From Pseudoprevotella muciniphila (GTDB lineage Bacteria > Bacteroidota > Bacteroidia > Bacteroidales > Bacteroidaceae): a stretch of 64,000 nucleotides of DNA. This document shows, piece after piece, positions 51,267 to 61,609 of the stretch; positions within the stretch are counted from its first letter, which is position 1, and every line of letters begins with the position of its first letter. Where the stretch lies: contig NZ_CP033459.1 in NCBI RefSeq assembly GCF_003265305.2, forward strand, positions 2,666,001-2,730,000, given 5' to 3'. The notes beneath the pieces were generated by a model. The model did no database searches, was not told the DNA's origin, and saw nothing but the letters and a program-made list of their open reading frames with translations. The translations under genes were made by a program, and so were the position numbers.

Positions 51267-53090
51267 ATGAATATGAAAACAAAATATAAAAGTTGGATAC
51301 TGAAAGGAATTCTCTCCCTGGCTGTACTCTTCGGAGCTTCAGCCTGCACAGAGGATCACTTCGATGTGCTGACAAATCAGGGTCAGGCAGGATCTACTAT
51401 TTGGGAAAACCTGCAAGCTACACCTGGCCTCGATTCGCTCTGCATGATACTTCAGCGTACACCGGTTATGAAATCATTGACCGACAATAAATCAACAGCC
51501 TCGTACGCCAATCTTCTCAACCAGACACAGTCTCTCACATTCTGGGCACCACTCGATGGAACATATAATGCAAAGCACTATCTGGACCTTCTCGATCAGG
51601 CTGATGCAGCAGAAACCGAAAGTGAACGACTCGCACTGCGCTACAGGGTAGGAAGGGAGTTTATCCAAAACCACCTTGCGCGATTCAATTACGAATCGAA
51701 CAAAGGTCTTCAGGAAGTGTTCCTGATGAACTCAAAGGTGTCAGACTACGATGCAGCAAATAAACTCTTCAACAACATACCGCTTGTTGCAGGATTTGAA
51801 ACCATTCCTTCTTCTAATGGAGCATTGCATATACTGAACGGACGTTCGCCTTTCTTCCAGAATATCAAAGAAATGCTCGAATCGAACTATACTCCGCTCA
51901 GCCAACTTGTTGCTGATTATGAGAAAGTGGAATTCGATGAAAACAACAGTGTGCAGGGGGCAATGAACACCGAAGGACAGATGGAATACGTGGATTCTAT
52001 CTATTCTTCTGCAAATTCCTTCCTTAATGCAACAAGAGCAAGAATTGCTGACGAAGACTCTGTTTATATCGGCATCGTTCCTTCTACACAGACTGCATGG
52101 GATAACGTATATGGTAAAGTAAGTAGTTTATACAAATATGCCGATTCTTACTGGTATGGATGGAGTGACGAAAACAAAGAATTCTTATATAAGAATGCAA
52201 ATGCCAAAACTTTCGACACCGACTCCCTTACAAACTACAATGCGCTTCAAGAAATCATGAAAGGCATGTTTATCAGTGCATCTACACTCGGCGGTGTTGA
52301 CCTCGACTCTGCAACACTCATTCATAATGCAATCTACGCAGATTCGCTGAGATCTGTGAACGACGTTATCTATTATAACACCAACAAGGGTGGTGCAAAC
52401 CCGCTTATTGCAGACGTACAACCCACCAGGGCATCTAACGGCTACGTTTTCGAACTCGAAGAATTCGATGTTGACCCAACATATATTTGGGCAGACAAGA
52501 AAGAATACAGCATGAGTTCTGACTGGAATATTTCGAAAACAGACAACTGTGCTTATCCAAAAGGTGAACTTGTAACATTGACTACAGATAACAGAAATGA
52601 TTCCATTGCCGGCGATGTAGAACAAAACAAGTACAGACGTTTCCAGGTTTACGGAAGAAACGTAACGCTGAGAATCTGTATAAAATTGCAGAATGTGTTG
52701 AGTACTAAGTATAGACTGAAGGCTGTAATGGCACCTAACTATATCCGTTCCAACGATATACAGTATGAAAGCGATGGCATCACTGAAAAAGAAGTTGTAA
52801 GCCGTTTCACTGCAAATGTTTATTACGACAATGACACACGTGTGAATGCAACTCAGGCTACAATCGAAGTGTTGCAGGATTCTGTACGTGAATATGTTAT
52901 CTTCGACGAACTCAATTTCGACAGATGCTATGCAAATCTTCCGAACGGAGCAAACTCTTTCGCATATTTACAGATTGAAGTGGCTCCCAGATTGCAGAAC
53001 AGTACAAGAATGTTCGGCTTGAACAACAATGCACTGAATATTGTGAAAGTAATTCTTGAACCTATTCACGAGGATGAAGAAGAAAAGTAA
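51267..53090 (+). CDS. FAS1-domain surface lipoprotein (third)
   Basis: A 607-residue lipoprotein: MNMKTKYKSWILKGILSLA..., lipobox GASAC followed by TEDHFD. A FAS1-like domain covers about 45-190 (LTFWAPLDGTYNAKHYLDLL; SNGALHILNGRSPFFQNI). A second region follows from 195 to ~400, and a C-terminal beta domain (about 420-605, YRRFQVYGRNVTLRICIKLQN, FAYLQIEVAP) may correspond to the sandwich at the end of the preceding protein. It begins 15 bp after that gene. An in-frame ATG two codons later (51273) is an equally good start. Confidence 0.75.
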   Translation: MNMKTKYKSWILKGILSLAVLFGASACTEDHFDVLTNQGQAGSTIWENLQATPGLDSLCMILQRTPVMKSLTDNKSTASYANLLNQTQSLTFWAPLDGTYNAKHYLDLLDQADAAETESERLALRYRVGREFIQNHLARFNYESNKGLQEVFLMNSKVSDYDAANKLFNNIPLVAGFETIPSSNGALHILNGRSPFFQNIKEMLESNYTPLSQLVADYEKVEFDENNSVQGAMNTEGQMEYVDSIYSSANSFLNATRARIADEDSVYIGIVPSTQTAWDNVYGKVSSLYKYADSYWYGWSDENKEFLYKNANAKTFDTDSLTNYNALQEIMKGMFISASTLGGVDLDSATLIHNAIYADSLRSVNDVIYYNTNKGGANPLIADVQPTRASNGYVFELEEFDVDPTYIWADKKEYSMSSDWNISKTDNCAYPKGELVTLTTDNRNDSIAGDVEQNKYRRFQVYGRNVTLRICIKLQNVLSTKYRLKAVMAPNYIRSNDIQYESDGITEKEVVSRFTANVYYDNDTRVNATQATIEVLQDSVREYVIFDELNFDRCYANLPNGANSFAYLQIEVAPRLQNSTRMFGLNNNALNIVKVILEPIHEDEEEK

Positions 53091-53130
53091 AATTTATTCT
53101 CTAAGTGAATCTCTAAAGACATTTTAAGCA

Positions 53131-56100
53131 ATGAAGAATATAAAATTAGATTTAAGGCAGCAGTTCATCCGCATCGGATCGGTGGCATTCTTGTTCGTTG
53201 GCGCATTGACCATAAATGCACAAGAGGTCAATTCGGCTGCAGGTCAAGACGTTACTGCAAAAGCGAAGCAGCAATCCGCAACGAAAGAAGTGCAAGGTGC
53301 TGTATATGATGCTGCAACGAACAAACCGCTTGCAGGTGCACGCGTAAGGGCTTTGGGAAATAGGCAGTTCTCTGCACTAACTAAAGAAGATGGTACATAC
53401 ACACTCAAAGTGCCTGAATACGTAAATACAATAACCGTTCAGCTACAGGACTACAACGGAACGCAGGTCAGTGTGAAAGGAAACAAGGCAAAGGATGCTT
53501 TCCTCTATAAAGGCCTCGTGAACGACTACTATAGCAATGCAACGTCTTTGGTGAACAATCAGAAAATAGAAATCACCAATTCCAGTGCTTTGACAATAGA
53601 TAACGACATTGAGAACCGCTTGAATGCAAAAATGCGAACCATCTCAAGAGGAGGAATGCCTGCACAAGGAGTAATGATGCTCGTTAACGGTCTTAACTCG
53701 CTTAACACAAATGTTATGCCTCTCGTAGTGGTGGATGGCGTCATCTGGGACATGCAGTACGAAAGAACAGGATTGCATCAAGGATTCTACAACAACGTAC
53801 TCTCAACCATCGACCCCGAAGACATCGCAAGTGTGGAAGTGTTGAAGAACGGTACAGCACTATATGGTGCAAAAGGTGCTAATGGTGTTGTTCTTATCGA
53901 AACAAAGAGAGGTAAGAGCATCGTAACAAAGATTAACATTCGTGCATATGGCGGTTTTGAAACACGCCCGTCGAAAGTTAAGATGATGAACGCAGGACAG
54001 TTCCGTAACTATGTAACCGAATTCCTCGGTACATCTGAATATGGAGAACGTCTCAGCAAGGCTACAAGCGTTCCTTTCCTCAACGAAGATCCCAATTACC
54101 TCTACTACAACATGTACCACAACAACACTGACTGGCAGAAAGATCTCTATCATACAGCTTTCACCCAGAACTACAAAGTGAGTGTTGAAGGTGGTGACGA
54201 TGTCGCCATGTATAACCTGTCGCTCGGTTATAGCAAGTCGGACGCTACGGCAAAGCATAATGACTTCGACCGCTTGAACATCCGATTCAATACCGATGTA
54301 AACCTCTTCAAGAACTTTACGACAGGACTTGACTTCGCATATACAAGAAGTGCATACAACATCCTCGACAACGGATGGGCAGCTGACTATTCCAATAGCA
54401 ATGTGTCTTCGCCAAATGTACTCGGACTCCTGCAGTCGCCATTCGTGAGCCCATATATGTCGTTTGTTCGTTACGATCAGGCTCTCGGACAGTTGGTGCC
54501 GGATGCTTCAACCAGCGTTTACTCAGGTAAAAACTTCGATGAGGCAAACAACCCACTTGCTTTTGCTAAGTCATACGGGTATGCCGGTCTGGCTAACCCA
54601 TATTGGATACTCCAAAATGGTAATGGGGACAACAAAAACTATCAAGAACAAACTCAGTTCAGTGTGGCTGTTGCTCCAAGATACCAGATTAATAAGAATT
54701 TGGTAATTAGCGACAGATTTAGCTATATTCTCAACAGAACGAATGAGAAATACTACCTGCCTACCAATGGTGTGCCTGAAACAGAAGTTGAAGGACTTGG
54801 TGGTATCCAGAGTGTAGTACGTTCGCAGTTCGCTAAAGAAACGACGCTCTTCAACGACTTGCGTCTCCAATGGAAGAAAATGTATGGTGTACATGCACTT
54901 GACATCTTCGGTGGTGTGAGGATAAGTAGCTACACTTTCACTGACAGCCACCTTGCCGGTTACAACAACGATAACGACAAGATGCCTAATATGGCATACA
55001 ACCTCGACTATATCGATTATGGTGGTATAGAAGATAAGGCTACCAACATCGCTTGGTATGTTAATGGTAATTACAACTACAAGAACAAGTACTTCCTTAA
55101 CCTTACTGCAACAATGGAATCTTCTTCTCGTTTCGGAGATAAGGCTGACGGCGGTCTTGAACTCGCTGGAGTGCGTTGGGGTATCTTCCCCTCAATCCAG
55201 GCAGGATGGATTATCTCAAATGAAGACTGGTTCAACGTAAACGCCATTAACCACCTGAAACTCTATGCCGGATTTGATGTTAGCGGTAATGACAATGTTG
55301 ACTACTACAGTAGCCGTACATACTTTGCTAATGTGAAATACATGAGAGAAGCAACCGGTTTGTATCTTGCCAATATCGCCAATCCGAAAATCAAGTGGGA
55401 AACCACAAATCGATTTAATATAGGTTTGCAAACCAGTATGCTGCAAAACAGATTGAATGTTGGTGTAAACTACTACTATTCAAAGACCTCAGACTTGCTT
55501 ACTCGTAAGGCTGTGAGCGACATCACTGGTCTGCAATACATGTGGGCAAACGACGGTGCCATCAAAAACCATGGCGTTGACGTAACAGTGGACGCGGTTA
55601 TCTATCACCACGGCGATTGGAGCTGGAAAGCAGGTGCTTCGCTGGGACACTATCATAATGAAGTGGACAAACTCGTGAAGACTTCCTTCAACAATATTAC
55701 CACTTATGCTCTCGATGAAAATGGAGCACATATTGATGGTTCTGCCAAAACAATGGTGGGTTACACATCTGATATTTATGGCAAGAACAATATCCTGACG
55801 GCAGAAGGACATGCAGTAGGTGTGTTCTACGGCTATGCATCGAAAGGTGTATTTGCAACAGATGCTGAGGCTGCAAGTGCAGGCAGATATGGATACCTCA
55901 GATATCCTACCGGACTGACAGAACAGCCTTATCGCAACTTCAAGGCTGGCGACATACATTTTGTTGACCAAAATGGTGATGGTTGGATTTCAGAAGCCGA
56001 TATGGTTGTTATTGGCGACCCCAATCCCGACATCTTTGGTAATTTCTATACCACACTCAACTGGAAACGCCTGCAACTTGATGTAAACTTCAAGTATAGT

Positions 56101-56523
56101 CTTGGAAATGATATCTACAATTTCCAACGTTCACAAATTGAAGGAGAAACCAACACCTGGAACCAAACTACGGCTGTCGTGAACCGTTGGCGTTACGAAG
56201 GTCAGGTGACTGATGTTCCACGCACGATGTGTGCAACTAACGATGAGTGGGTCAACAACGAACGATTCTCTGACCGTTGGATTGAGGACGGATCATATCT
56301 CAAACTCAAGAAAGTACGCCTCACTTACACTCTCCCGCTCCGATTTAGCTGGTTGCAAGGTGTAGCTGTATGGGGTGAGGCCAACAATGTGTTTACTATC
56401 TCTAAGTATCTTGGAAGTGATCCTGAGGTATCAATCTACAATGGTGTGCTATATCAAGGCATCGATGCAGGTATGCTACCTTCTAACAGGAACTTCAACA
56501 TCGGTTTGACTATTAATCTGTAA
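53131..56523 (+). CDS. SusC/RagA-family TonB-dependent transporter (second copy)
   Basis: A 1130-residue outer-membrane transporter. A carboxypeptidase-regulatory-like domain (VQGAVYDAATNKPLAGARVRAL, about 55-125) precedes a plug (about 140-280) with PLVVVDGVIWDM and IASVEVLKNGTALYGAKGANGVVLIET. The plug start is divergent from typical SusC: the usual LQG...G segment is hard to find. The barrel ends in NFNIGLTINL. It differs widely from the first susC, so it is not a recent duplicate. It pairs with the susD gene after it across a 74-bp gap holding a stable hairpin. Confidence 0.93.
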   Translation: MKNIKLDLRQQFIRIGSVAFLFVGALTINAQEVNSAAGQDVTAKAKQQSATKEVQGAVYDAATNKPLAGARVRALGNRQFSALTKEDGTYTLKVPEYVNTITVQLQDYNGTQVSVKGNKAKDAFLYKGLVNDYYSNATSLVNNQKIEITNSSALTIDNDIENRLNAKMRTISRGGMPAQGVMMLVNGLNSLNTNVMPLVVVDGVIWDMQYERTGLHQGFYNNVLSTIDPEDIASVEVLKNGTALYGAKGANGVVLIETKRGKSIVTKINIRAYGGFETRPSKVKMMNAGQFRNYVTEFLGTSEYGERLSKATSVPFLNEDPNYLYYNMYHNNTDWQKDLYHTAFTQNYKVSVEGGDDVAMYNLSLGYSKSDATAKHNDFDRLNIRFNTDVNLFKNFTTGLDFAYTRSAYNILDNGWAADYSNSNVSSPNVLGLLQSPFVSPYMSFVRYDQALGQLVPDASTSVYSGKNFDEANNPLAFAKSYGYAGLANPYWILQNGNGDNKNYQEQTQFSVAVAPRYQINKNLVISDRFSYILNRTNEKYYLPTNGVPETEVEGLGGIQSVVRSQFAKETTLFNDLRLQWKKMYGVHALDIFGGVRISSYTFTDSHLAGYNNDNDKMPNMAYNLDYIDYGGIEDKATNIAWYVNGNYNYKNKYFLNLTATMESSSRFGDKADGGLELAGVRWGIFPSIQAGWIISNEDWFNVNAINHLKLYAGFDVSGNDNVDYYSSRTYFANVKYMREATGLYLANIANPKIKWETTNRFNIGLQTSMLQNRLNVGVNYYYSKTSDLLTRKAVSDITGLQYMWANDGAIKNHGVDVTVDAVIYHHGDWSWKAGASLGHYHNEVDKLVKTSFNNITTYALDENGAHIDGSAKTMVGYTSDIYGKNNILTAEGHAVGVFYGYASKGVFATDAEAASAGRYGYLRYPTGLTEQPYRNFKAGDIHFVDQNGDGWISEADMVVIGDPNPDIFGNFYTTLNWKRLQLDVNFKYSLGNDIYNFQRSQIEGETNTWNQTTAVVNRWRYEGQVTDVPRTMCATNDEWVNNERFSDRWIEDGSYLKLKKVRLTYTLPLRFSWLQGVAVWGEANNVFTISKYLGSDPEVSIYNGVLYQGIDAGMLPSNRNFNIGLTINL

Positions 56524-56534
56524 AACTTCAGCGC

Positions 56535-56575
56535 AAGTGTCCTCTCTGAGAGCCTTGCTCCAGAGAGAGACACTT
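56535..56575 (+). other. Intercistronic hairpin between susC and susD (second pair)
   Basis: AAGTGTC plus CTCTCT (56535-56547) pairs with AGAGAG and GACACTT (ending 56575), about 13 bp with one bulge. The next bases are CCTAAAAGAAAAA, with no T-run, so it is an RNA-stability or processing hairpin rather than a terminator. Confidence 0.65.
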
Positions 56576-56597
56576 CCTAAAAGAAAAATATTGAACA

Positions 56598-58838
56598 ATG
56601 AAAGCAAAATCAATTTTAGGTCTGTTTATATTCCTTCTATCCATGGGGCTCGTCTCTTCTTGTGAAGATATGCTGACTCCTGATATGGATACCTATCAGG
56701 ACGCTAATGGGCGTACGCTGAAGGATACTGTTAACAACTACTTCGGTATTCTCCGGAGCGTTCAGCAGGTGGCAGAACAGAACACCATACTTGGTGAAGT
56801 GCGTGGCGACCTTGTGTCAACAACTTCGTTCACCACTGATTCTATCTCAAAATTGGCAAATTTCGAAAACCTTGCCGATGGCGACAATGATCTGCTCAAC
56901 CGCGCTGCATACTATTATGTAATTAATCAGTGCAATTTCTACCTGCGCGATGTAGATACTGTCAGCACAAAGAACAATAATTACTATATGCGCAAAGAAG
57001 CAGCTCAGGTCATTCTAATCAGAGCATGGGCATATATGCAACTTGTGCAGAATTATGGAAGAGTACCATTCTTTGTTGATGCTGTCGGTACCGCAACATC
57101 CGGTTATGAAACAAATCCGCCCGCATGGGCAACGCCAGATAACCTTCTCGACCTCCTTCTTAAAGATGGCGATCTCATGAGAGCTTACGAGTATGAGAAG
57201 CAATATGGGTTCCCAAACTATGGCGCAATCAATAATGGACGTAACTCGATAAGTATTGACGCAATGCTCTTCCCCTCTGAAATCATAATCGCAGAATTGT
57301 ATCTCCTCAGAGGTGCAAACACCGCCGATTATGAAACTGCAGCAAAGTATTACTACGACTATCTTTACAACAGAAACTCAATAAGGAACATGGCGTTTAA
57401 TCCTGCAAGTTGGGTAAGATTAACACGTGATGGAGAAGATATTTATAATTCTAACGTAAGTGGATACACTTCCGCTTATATGAATATCTCTACTTATTCC
57501 AACACTGGTGAAATCAAAGTTCTGACACCATCGGCTGCCAATAAGTCGTTCGGACTTGTGTTGTCAAGAATTCCTAATCTTTATGGTTTCGAAACCAGAT
57601 CTACGTCAAATACCAGCTCCACTGCCACAACTGATGCAAGTACAGGCTCTGTAAGTCAGGAAAATATCAACACAAGCGGACAGGTAAATGTATCTGCAAA
57701 CTACAAGTACCGTCAGTTAGCACCATCTAATAGTTACGTAAGTCTTAACGAAAATCAGGCATACGCCATCTCTGATAAAGATAACAAAGACTTGCTCAAC
57801 TTCCCGGAACAAATCGGTGACGCACGTCTTGTTGCATCTGCACCAAAAGTCAGAACAGATGAAGGCGATTTGCGTTTCGTGCATAAGTTCTGTGCAGGAA
57901 ATGTAAGTAATGAAGGCTTTGGCAGCCGTTTCAGTTTCCGCTATTGCATACCTATCTTCCGCCTACGCCAGATTTATCTGCACTTCGCTGAAGCTATCAA
58001 CCGTGCCGGTTTTCCGCACTATGCATTTGCAGTGTTGCGCGATGGTCTCAACCATGAGGCACTTCCTTCATCAATTTCTGTTCAAGTAGATACCTCTTCT
58101 GTCGATTTCGACAAGAAAGTCGTTTATTCTGCCTATGTTGTAGATAGTGTAGAAGATGGCGCAAACTACATTCCTGTAGAAGAGTTCAACCGTGCACAAA
58201 CTAAGGAATATCTCGATTTCTCAGCATCAACCTGGACAAATCGTGGTATTCACGAACTCGGATGCGGTGAATCAACAGACGAAAACTATGTATTCACCTA
58301 TGACACTCTCGTTGCGCAGCGCATTCTTGATGAAGCAGCACGTTCAGGCTCATCAAAAGCTGAGGCAAGACGCTATGCTAAACGATTGCTCGACGAAGAT
58401 GCAGAAGAATCTCTCTACGACACTACAGGAACAAGAGATTTTTATCGTGTACGCACCATTGAAATTGATGGAGGAAGAGACACAACTGTTATTGATACCA
58501 TCACTTGTAGCATTCTTACGCCGAAAGCACAGCCAGTTGACGCAGCATACATGGCTGCACAACAGAATGCCGTAGAAACACTCATCGCTGATGAGGCTGC
58601 CCTTGAAACTGCTTTCGAAGGATTCCGTTACTACGACCTCATGCGTATGGCAAGGCATAAGAACAATGATGCAAACCTCGGTGCTGGATATGGTACTTTA
58701 TGGATGGCATGGCTCATCGGGCGAAGAGACGCAGATCTTAAGCCATACGAAGAACCAACAGTAATTACCAATTCTGCAATCTATTCGAAATTGCAAGACA
58801 TGAACAACTGGTATCTGGCAAGTCCGGTGTTCAAATAA
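56598..58838 (+). CDS. SusD/RagB-family surface lipoprotein (second copy)
   Basis: A 746-residue lipoprotein, long for SusD. Signal ending VSSC (C22) then EDMLTPDMDTY. Helical repeats follow (RKEAAQVILIRAWAYMQLVQNYGRVPFFVDAV), and the C-terminal half has IFRLRQIYLHFAEAINRAGFPHYAFAVLRDGLN and FEGFRYYDLMRMARHK. Inserts include a serine/threonine-rich stretch (TSNTSSTATTDASTGS, about 335-355) and a long region at 490-640. It is the last gene of the operon, followed by a 15-bp-stem terminator. The ligand is unknown. Confidence 0.92.
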   Translation: MKAKSILGLFIFLLSMGLVSSCEDMLTPDMDTYQDANGRTLKDTVNNYFGILRSVQQVAEQNTILGEVRGDLVSTTSFTTDSISKLANFENLADGDNDLLNRAAYYYVINQCNFYLRDVDTVSTKNNNYYMRKEAAQVILIRAWAYMQLVQNYGRVPFFVDAVGTATSGYETNPPAWATPDNLLDLLLKDGDLMRAYEYEKQYGFPNYGAINNGRNSISIDAMLFPSEIIIAELYLLRGANTADYETAAKYYYDYLYNRNSIRNMAFNPASWVRLTRDGEDIYNSNVSGYTSAYMNISTYSNTGEIKVLTPSAANKSFGLVLSRIPNLYGFETRSTSNTSSTATTDASTGSVSQENINTSGQVNVSANYKYRQLAPSNSYVSLNENQAYAISDKDNKDLLNFPEQIGDARLVASAPKVRTDEGDLRFVHKFCAGNVSNEGFGSRFSFRYCIPIFRLRQIYLHFAEAINRAGFPHYAFAVLRDGLNHEALPSSISVQVDTSSVDFDKKVVYSAYVVDSVEDGANYIPVEEFNRAQTKEYLDFSASTWTNRGIHELGCGESTDENYVFTYDTLVAQRILDEAARSGSSKAEARRYAKRLLDEDAEESLYDTTGTRDFYRVRTIEIDGGRDTTVIDTITCSILTPKAQPVDAAYMAAQQNAVETLIADEAALETAFEGFRYYDLMRMARHKNNDANLGAGYGTLWMAWLIGRRDADLKPYEEPTVITNSAIYSKLQDMNNWYLASPVFK

Positions 58839-58857
58839 TTACATGAACTAATCTTAG

Positions 58858-58895
58858 AAAAGAGGTTGTGTCAACATAACGACACAACCTCTTTT
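58858..58895 (+). terminator. Terminator of the FAS1/SusCD operon
   Basis: AAAAGAGGTTGTGTC (58858-58872) and GACACAACCTCTTTT (58881-58895) are perfect 15-bp arms around an 8-nt loop; the T-run is the end of the stem. It lies 19 bp after the last susD. Confidence 0.9.
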
Positions 58896-59075
58896 GCATT
58901 ACACATGTTAAATCTTTGTAATAAGTCGCATTTTGTCATGTCAAAAGTCTTTTGTACTTTTACAAACAAATACAATACGCATTTTTTATGTGTAGCATTG
59001 AACCAATCAAAAAAAAATATCTTTTTACGCTGTAGTACAATTTATTTTACCGATATTTGCACTAATATAAATTCA

Positions 59076-59090
59076 TAGGGTTATACCCTA
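59076..59090 (+). other. Short inverted repeat in the lpxD leader
   Basis: TAGGGT-TAT-ACCCTA, 20 bp before the lpxD ATG. It may be a leader hairpin or an operator. The gap 58896-59110 otherwise shows only a GATATTTG (59051-59058), a one-mismatch -7 word. Confidence 0.3.
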
Positions 59091-59110
59091 AAAAGAGTAA
59101 AACTGAAAAT

Positions 59111-60157
59111 ATGGAATTTACAGCCCGTCAAATTGCTGACTTTTTACAAGGAACGTTAGAAGGCGACCCGCAAGCCACTGTGAGTACCTTCGCTAAAATA
59201 GAAGAAGGGAAACCTGGAGCCATCTCCTTCTTGTCCAATCCGAAATATGCTAATTATCTTTACGAAACTCAGTCGAGCGTAGTACTCATAAATAAAGATT
59301 TTAAGCCAGAACAACCTGTCAGAGCCACTATTATTCGAGTAGATAATGCTTATGAATGCGTGGCTCGACTGCTTAAAATGTATGAAATGAGCAAACCTGC
59401 CAGAAAAGGCATACACCCAATGGCTTTCGTGTCCGAAACTGCAAAATTAGGCGAAGATTGTTATGTAGGACCCTTTGCTTACATAGGCGAAAATGTAACA
59501 GTGGGTAAAGGCACCCAGATTTATCCTCATGCCGTTTTGGAGCAGAATGCAAAAGTAGGAGAGAACTGTCTTATTTATCCTAATGTTTCTGTCTATCATG
59601 ATTGTGTGGTAGGAAACAGGGTTACATTGCATTCAGGTTGTGTCATCGGTGCGGATGGATTCGGATTTGCGCCTACAGAGGATGGCTATGAGAAAATTCC
59701 GCAAATTGGTATAGTTGTCATTGAGGACGATGTTGAAATCGGTGCAAACGCCTGTGTTGATCGTTCCACAATGGGTGCAACCATAGTCCACAAGGATGTA
59801 AAGGTTGACAATCTCGTGCAGTTGGCGCACAATACGGAGGTTGGAAGCCATACTGTGCTTTCTGCTCAAACAGGAGTGGCAGGAAGCACCAAAATAGGAG
59901 AATGGTGTATGTTCGGTGGGCAAGTCGGTATTACAGGACATGCCAAGATTGCCGACCGCGTACGTGCAGGAGCACAAACCGGTATCGCCGGAAGCATACG
60001 TAAGGAGGGAGTCGCACTCTGGGGAACACCGGCTATCGACTATACTCAGGCACAACGCTCCTCTGTCATATTCAAAAAACTTCCCGACTTGTATAAAGAA
60101 TTAAACACGATGAAAAAGGAACTCGAAGAGTTGAAACAACAGTTGCAAGAAAAATAA
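59111..60157 (+). CDS. lpxD: UDP-3-O-acylglucosamine N-acyltransferase
   Basis: A 348-residue enzyme of lipid A synthesis. It adds the N-linked hydroxyacyl chain to UDP-3-O-acyl-GlcN, using acyl-ACP. An N-terminal uridine-binding domain (about 1-100, with [16 protein letters not shown]) is followed by a left-handed beta-helix of hexapeptide repeats (about 105-310) with the catalytic histidine in [11 protein letters not shown] and the GADGFGFA loop. A C-terminal helix ([18 protein letters not shown]) completes it. It leads the lpxD-lpxC/fabZ-lpxA group, in the order usual for Bacteroidales. Confidence 0.97.
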   Translation: MEFTARQIADFLQGTLEGDPQATVSTFAKIEEGKPGAISFLSNPKYANYLYETQSSVVLINKDFKPEQPVRATIIRVDNAYECVARLLKMYEMSKPARKGIHPMAFVSETAKLGEDCYVGPFAYIGENVTVGKGTQIYPHAVLEQNAKVGENCLIYPNVSVYHDCVVGNRVTLHSGCVIGADGFGFAPTEDGYEKIPQIGIVVIEDDVEIGANACVDRSTMGATIVHKDVKVDNLVQLAHNTEVGSHTVLSAQTGVAGSTKIGEWCMFGGQVGITGHAKIADRVRAGAQTGIAGSIRKEGVALWGTPAIDYTQAQRSSVIFKKLPDLYKELNTMKKELEELKQQLQEK

Positions 60158-60210
60158 AACTCACCATTGTTCCTTGTTCTACAACAATAGAATTTGAAAT
60201 TTAGATCATA

Positions 60211-61596
60211 ATGTCAAAACAAAGAACTCTTAAAGGAAGCTTCTCGCTCTTTGGTAAAGGATTGCATACAGGGCTCAACCTCACTGCAACACTCAATCCT
60301 GCTCCGGAAAATCATGGATATCTGATACAACGCATCGACCTGGAGGGGCAGCCTGTTATAGAAGCAATAGCAGAAAACGTTATTGATACGAGCCGTGGAA
60401 CCGTAGTGGCAAAAGGAGATGTGAAGTGTAGCACAATAGAACATTGTATGGCTGCACTCTATGCTATGGGCATAGACAACTGTCTCATACAAGTGAATGG
60501 TCCCGAAATACCTATTCTTGATGGAAGTTCGGCAGTCTATGTGGAAAACATCAAGCGTGTAGGCATCGTTGAGCAGAATGCACACAAGAACGAGTACGTC
60601 ATCAAGCATAAGGTTGAATTTGTCGATGAAAAGAGCGGGTCGTCCATCATTATCCTGCCAGATGAGAATTTCTCTATCACAGCGATGATATCTTTCGATT
60701 CACAGTTCCTCAACAGCCAGTTTGCCACACTCGACAATATGGAGAATTTCGACAAGGAAATTGCTGCTGCAAGAACTTTTGTCTTTGTAAGAGAAATCGT
60801 ACCCCTCCTCAAGGCGGGACTCATCAAAGGAGGCGATCTCGACAATGCCATCGTTATCTACGAACATCAAGTTTCGCAGGAAGAACTCGACCAGATGGCG
60901 GATTATATGAAAGTGGAGCACAGAGATGCCACAAAACTCGGATATCTGAATGAAAAACCATTGGCATGGCGTAATGAGCCTGCACGACACAAACTTCTCG
61001 ATATCATAGGCGATATGGCGCTCATTGGCCGCCCCATTCGCGGAAGAATCATAGCCACGCGTCCCGGACATACCATCAACAATAAATTCGCACGCCAAAT
61101 GAGGCGTGAAATCCGAAAACATGATGTTCAGGCACCCGACTATAACTGCAATAGTGAACCGCTGATAGAAGTCAATCGTATTCGTGAACTCCTGCCGCAC
61201 CGCTATCCTATGCAACTCGTGGACAAGGTCATCGAAATCGGGGCTAATTATATCGTGGCGATAAAGAATGTAACGTCGAACGAACCTTTCTTCCAAGGAC
61301 ATTTCCCACAAGAACCCGTCATGCCGGGCGTGTTGCAAGTGGAAGCATTGGCACAGGCCGGAGGATTGTATATCCTTAACTCCACTGAAGAACCTGAACG
61401 CCACAGCACTTATTTCACGCGCATCAACGATGTGAAATTCAGAAAAAAAGTAGTGCCGGGCGACACACTGATTATCCGTGCAGAACTCGTAGGTCCCTTA
61501 AGACATAATCTCGCTACGATGAAAGGATTTATCTTCGTTGGAGAAACAATAGTGATGGAAGCAACCTTTACAGCACAAATTATCAAGAACAAATAA
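60211..61596 (+). CDS. lpxC/fabZ: LpxC-FabZ fusion: UDP-3-O-acyl-GlcNAc deacetylase / 3-hydroxyacyl-ACP dehydratase
   Basis: A 461-residue bifunctional protein. Residues 1-300 are LpxC, the zinc deacetylase that commits to lipid A: TVEHCMAAL-type zinc motif (seen as STIEHCMAALYA), and RHKLLDIIGDMALIG carrying further ligands. Residues ~310-461 are FabZ: LLPHRYPMQLVDKV with the catalytic histidine, FFQGHFPQEPVMPGVLQVEALAQ with the catalytic glutamate. The fusion is characteristic of Bacteroidota. It couples lipid A and fatty-acid elongation, which compete for 3-hydroxyacyl-ACP. Confidence 0.97.
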   Translation: MSKQRTLKGSFSLFGKGLHTGLNLTATLNPAPENHGYLIQRIDLEGQPVIEAIAENVIDTSRGTVVAKGDVKCSTIEHCMAALYAMGIDNCLIQVNGPEIPILDGSSAVYVENIKRVGIVEQNAHKNEYVIKHKVEFVDEKSGSSIIILPDENFSITAMISFDSQFLNSQFATLDNMENFDKEIAAARTFVFVREIVPLLKAGLIKGGDLDNAIVIYEHQVSQEELDQMADYMKVEHRDATKLGYLNEKPLAWRNEPARHKLLDIIGDMALIGRPIRGRIIATRPGHTINNKFARQMRREIRKHDVQAPDYNCNSEPLIEVNRIRELLPHRYPMQLVDKVIEIGANYIVAIKNVTSNEPFFQGHFPQEPVMPGVLQVEALAQAGGLYILNSTEEPERHSTYFTRINDVKFRKKVVPGDTLIIRAELVGPLRHNLATMKGFIFVGETIVMEATFTAQIIKNK

Positions 61597-61609
61597 AACG
61601 GACACAGAT

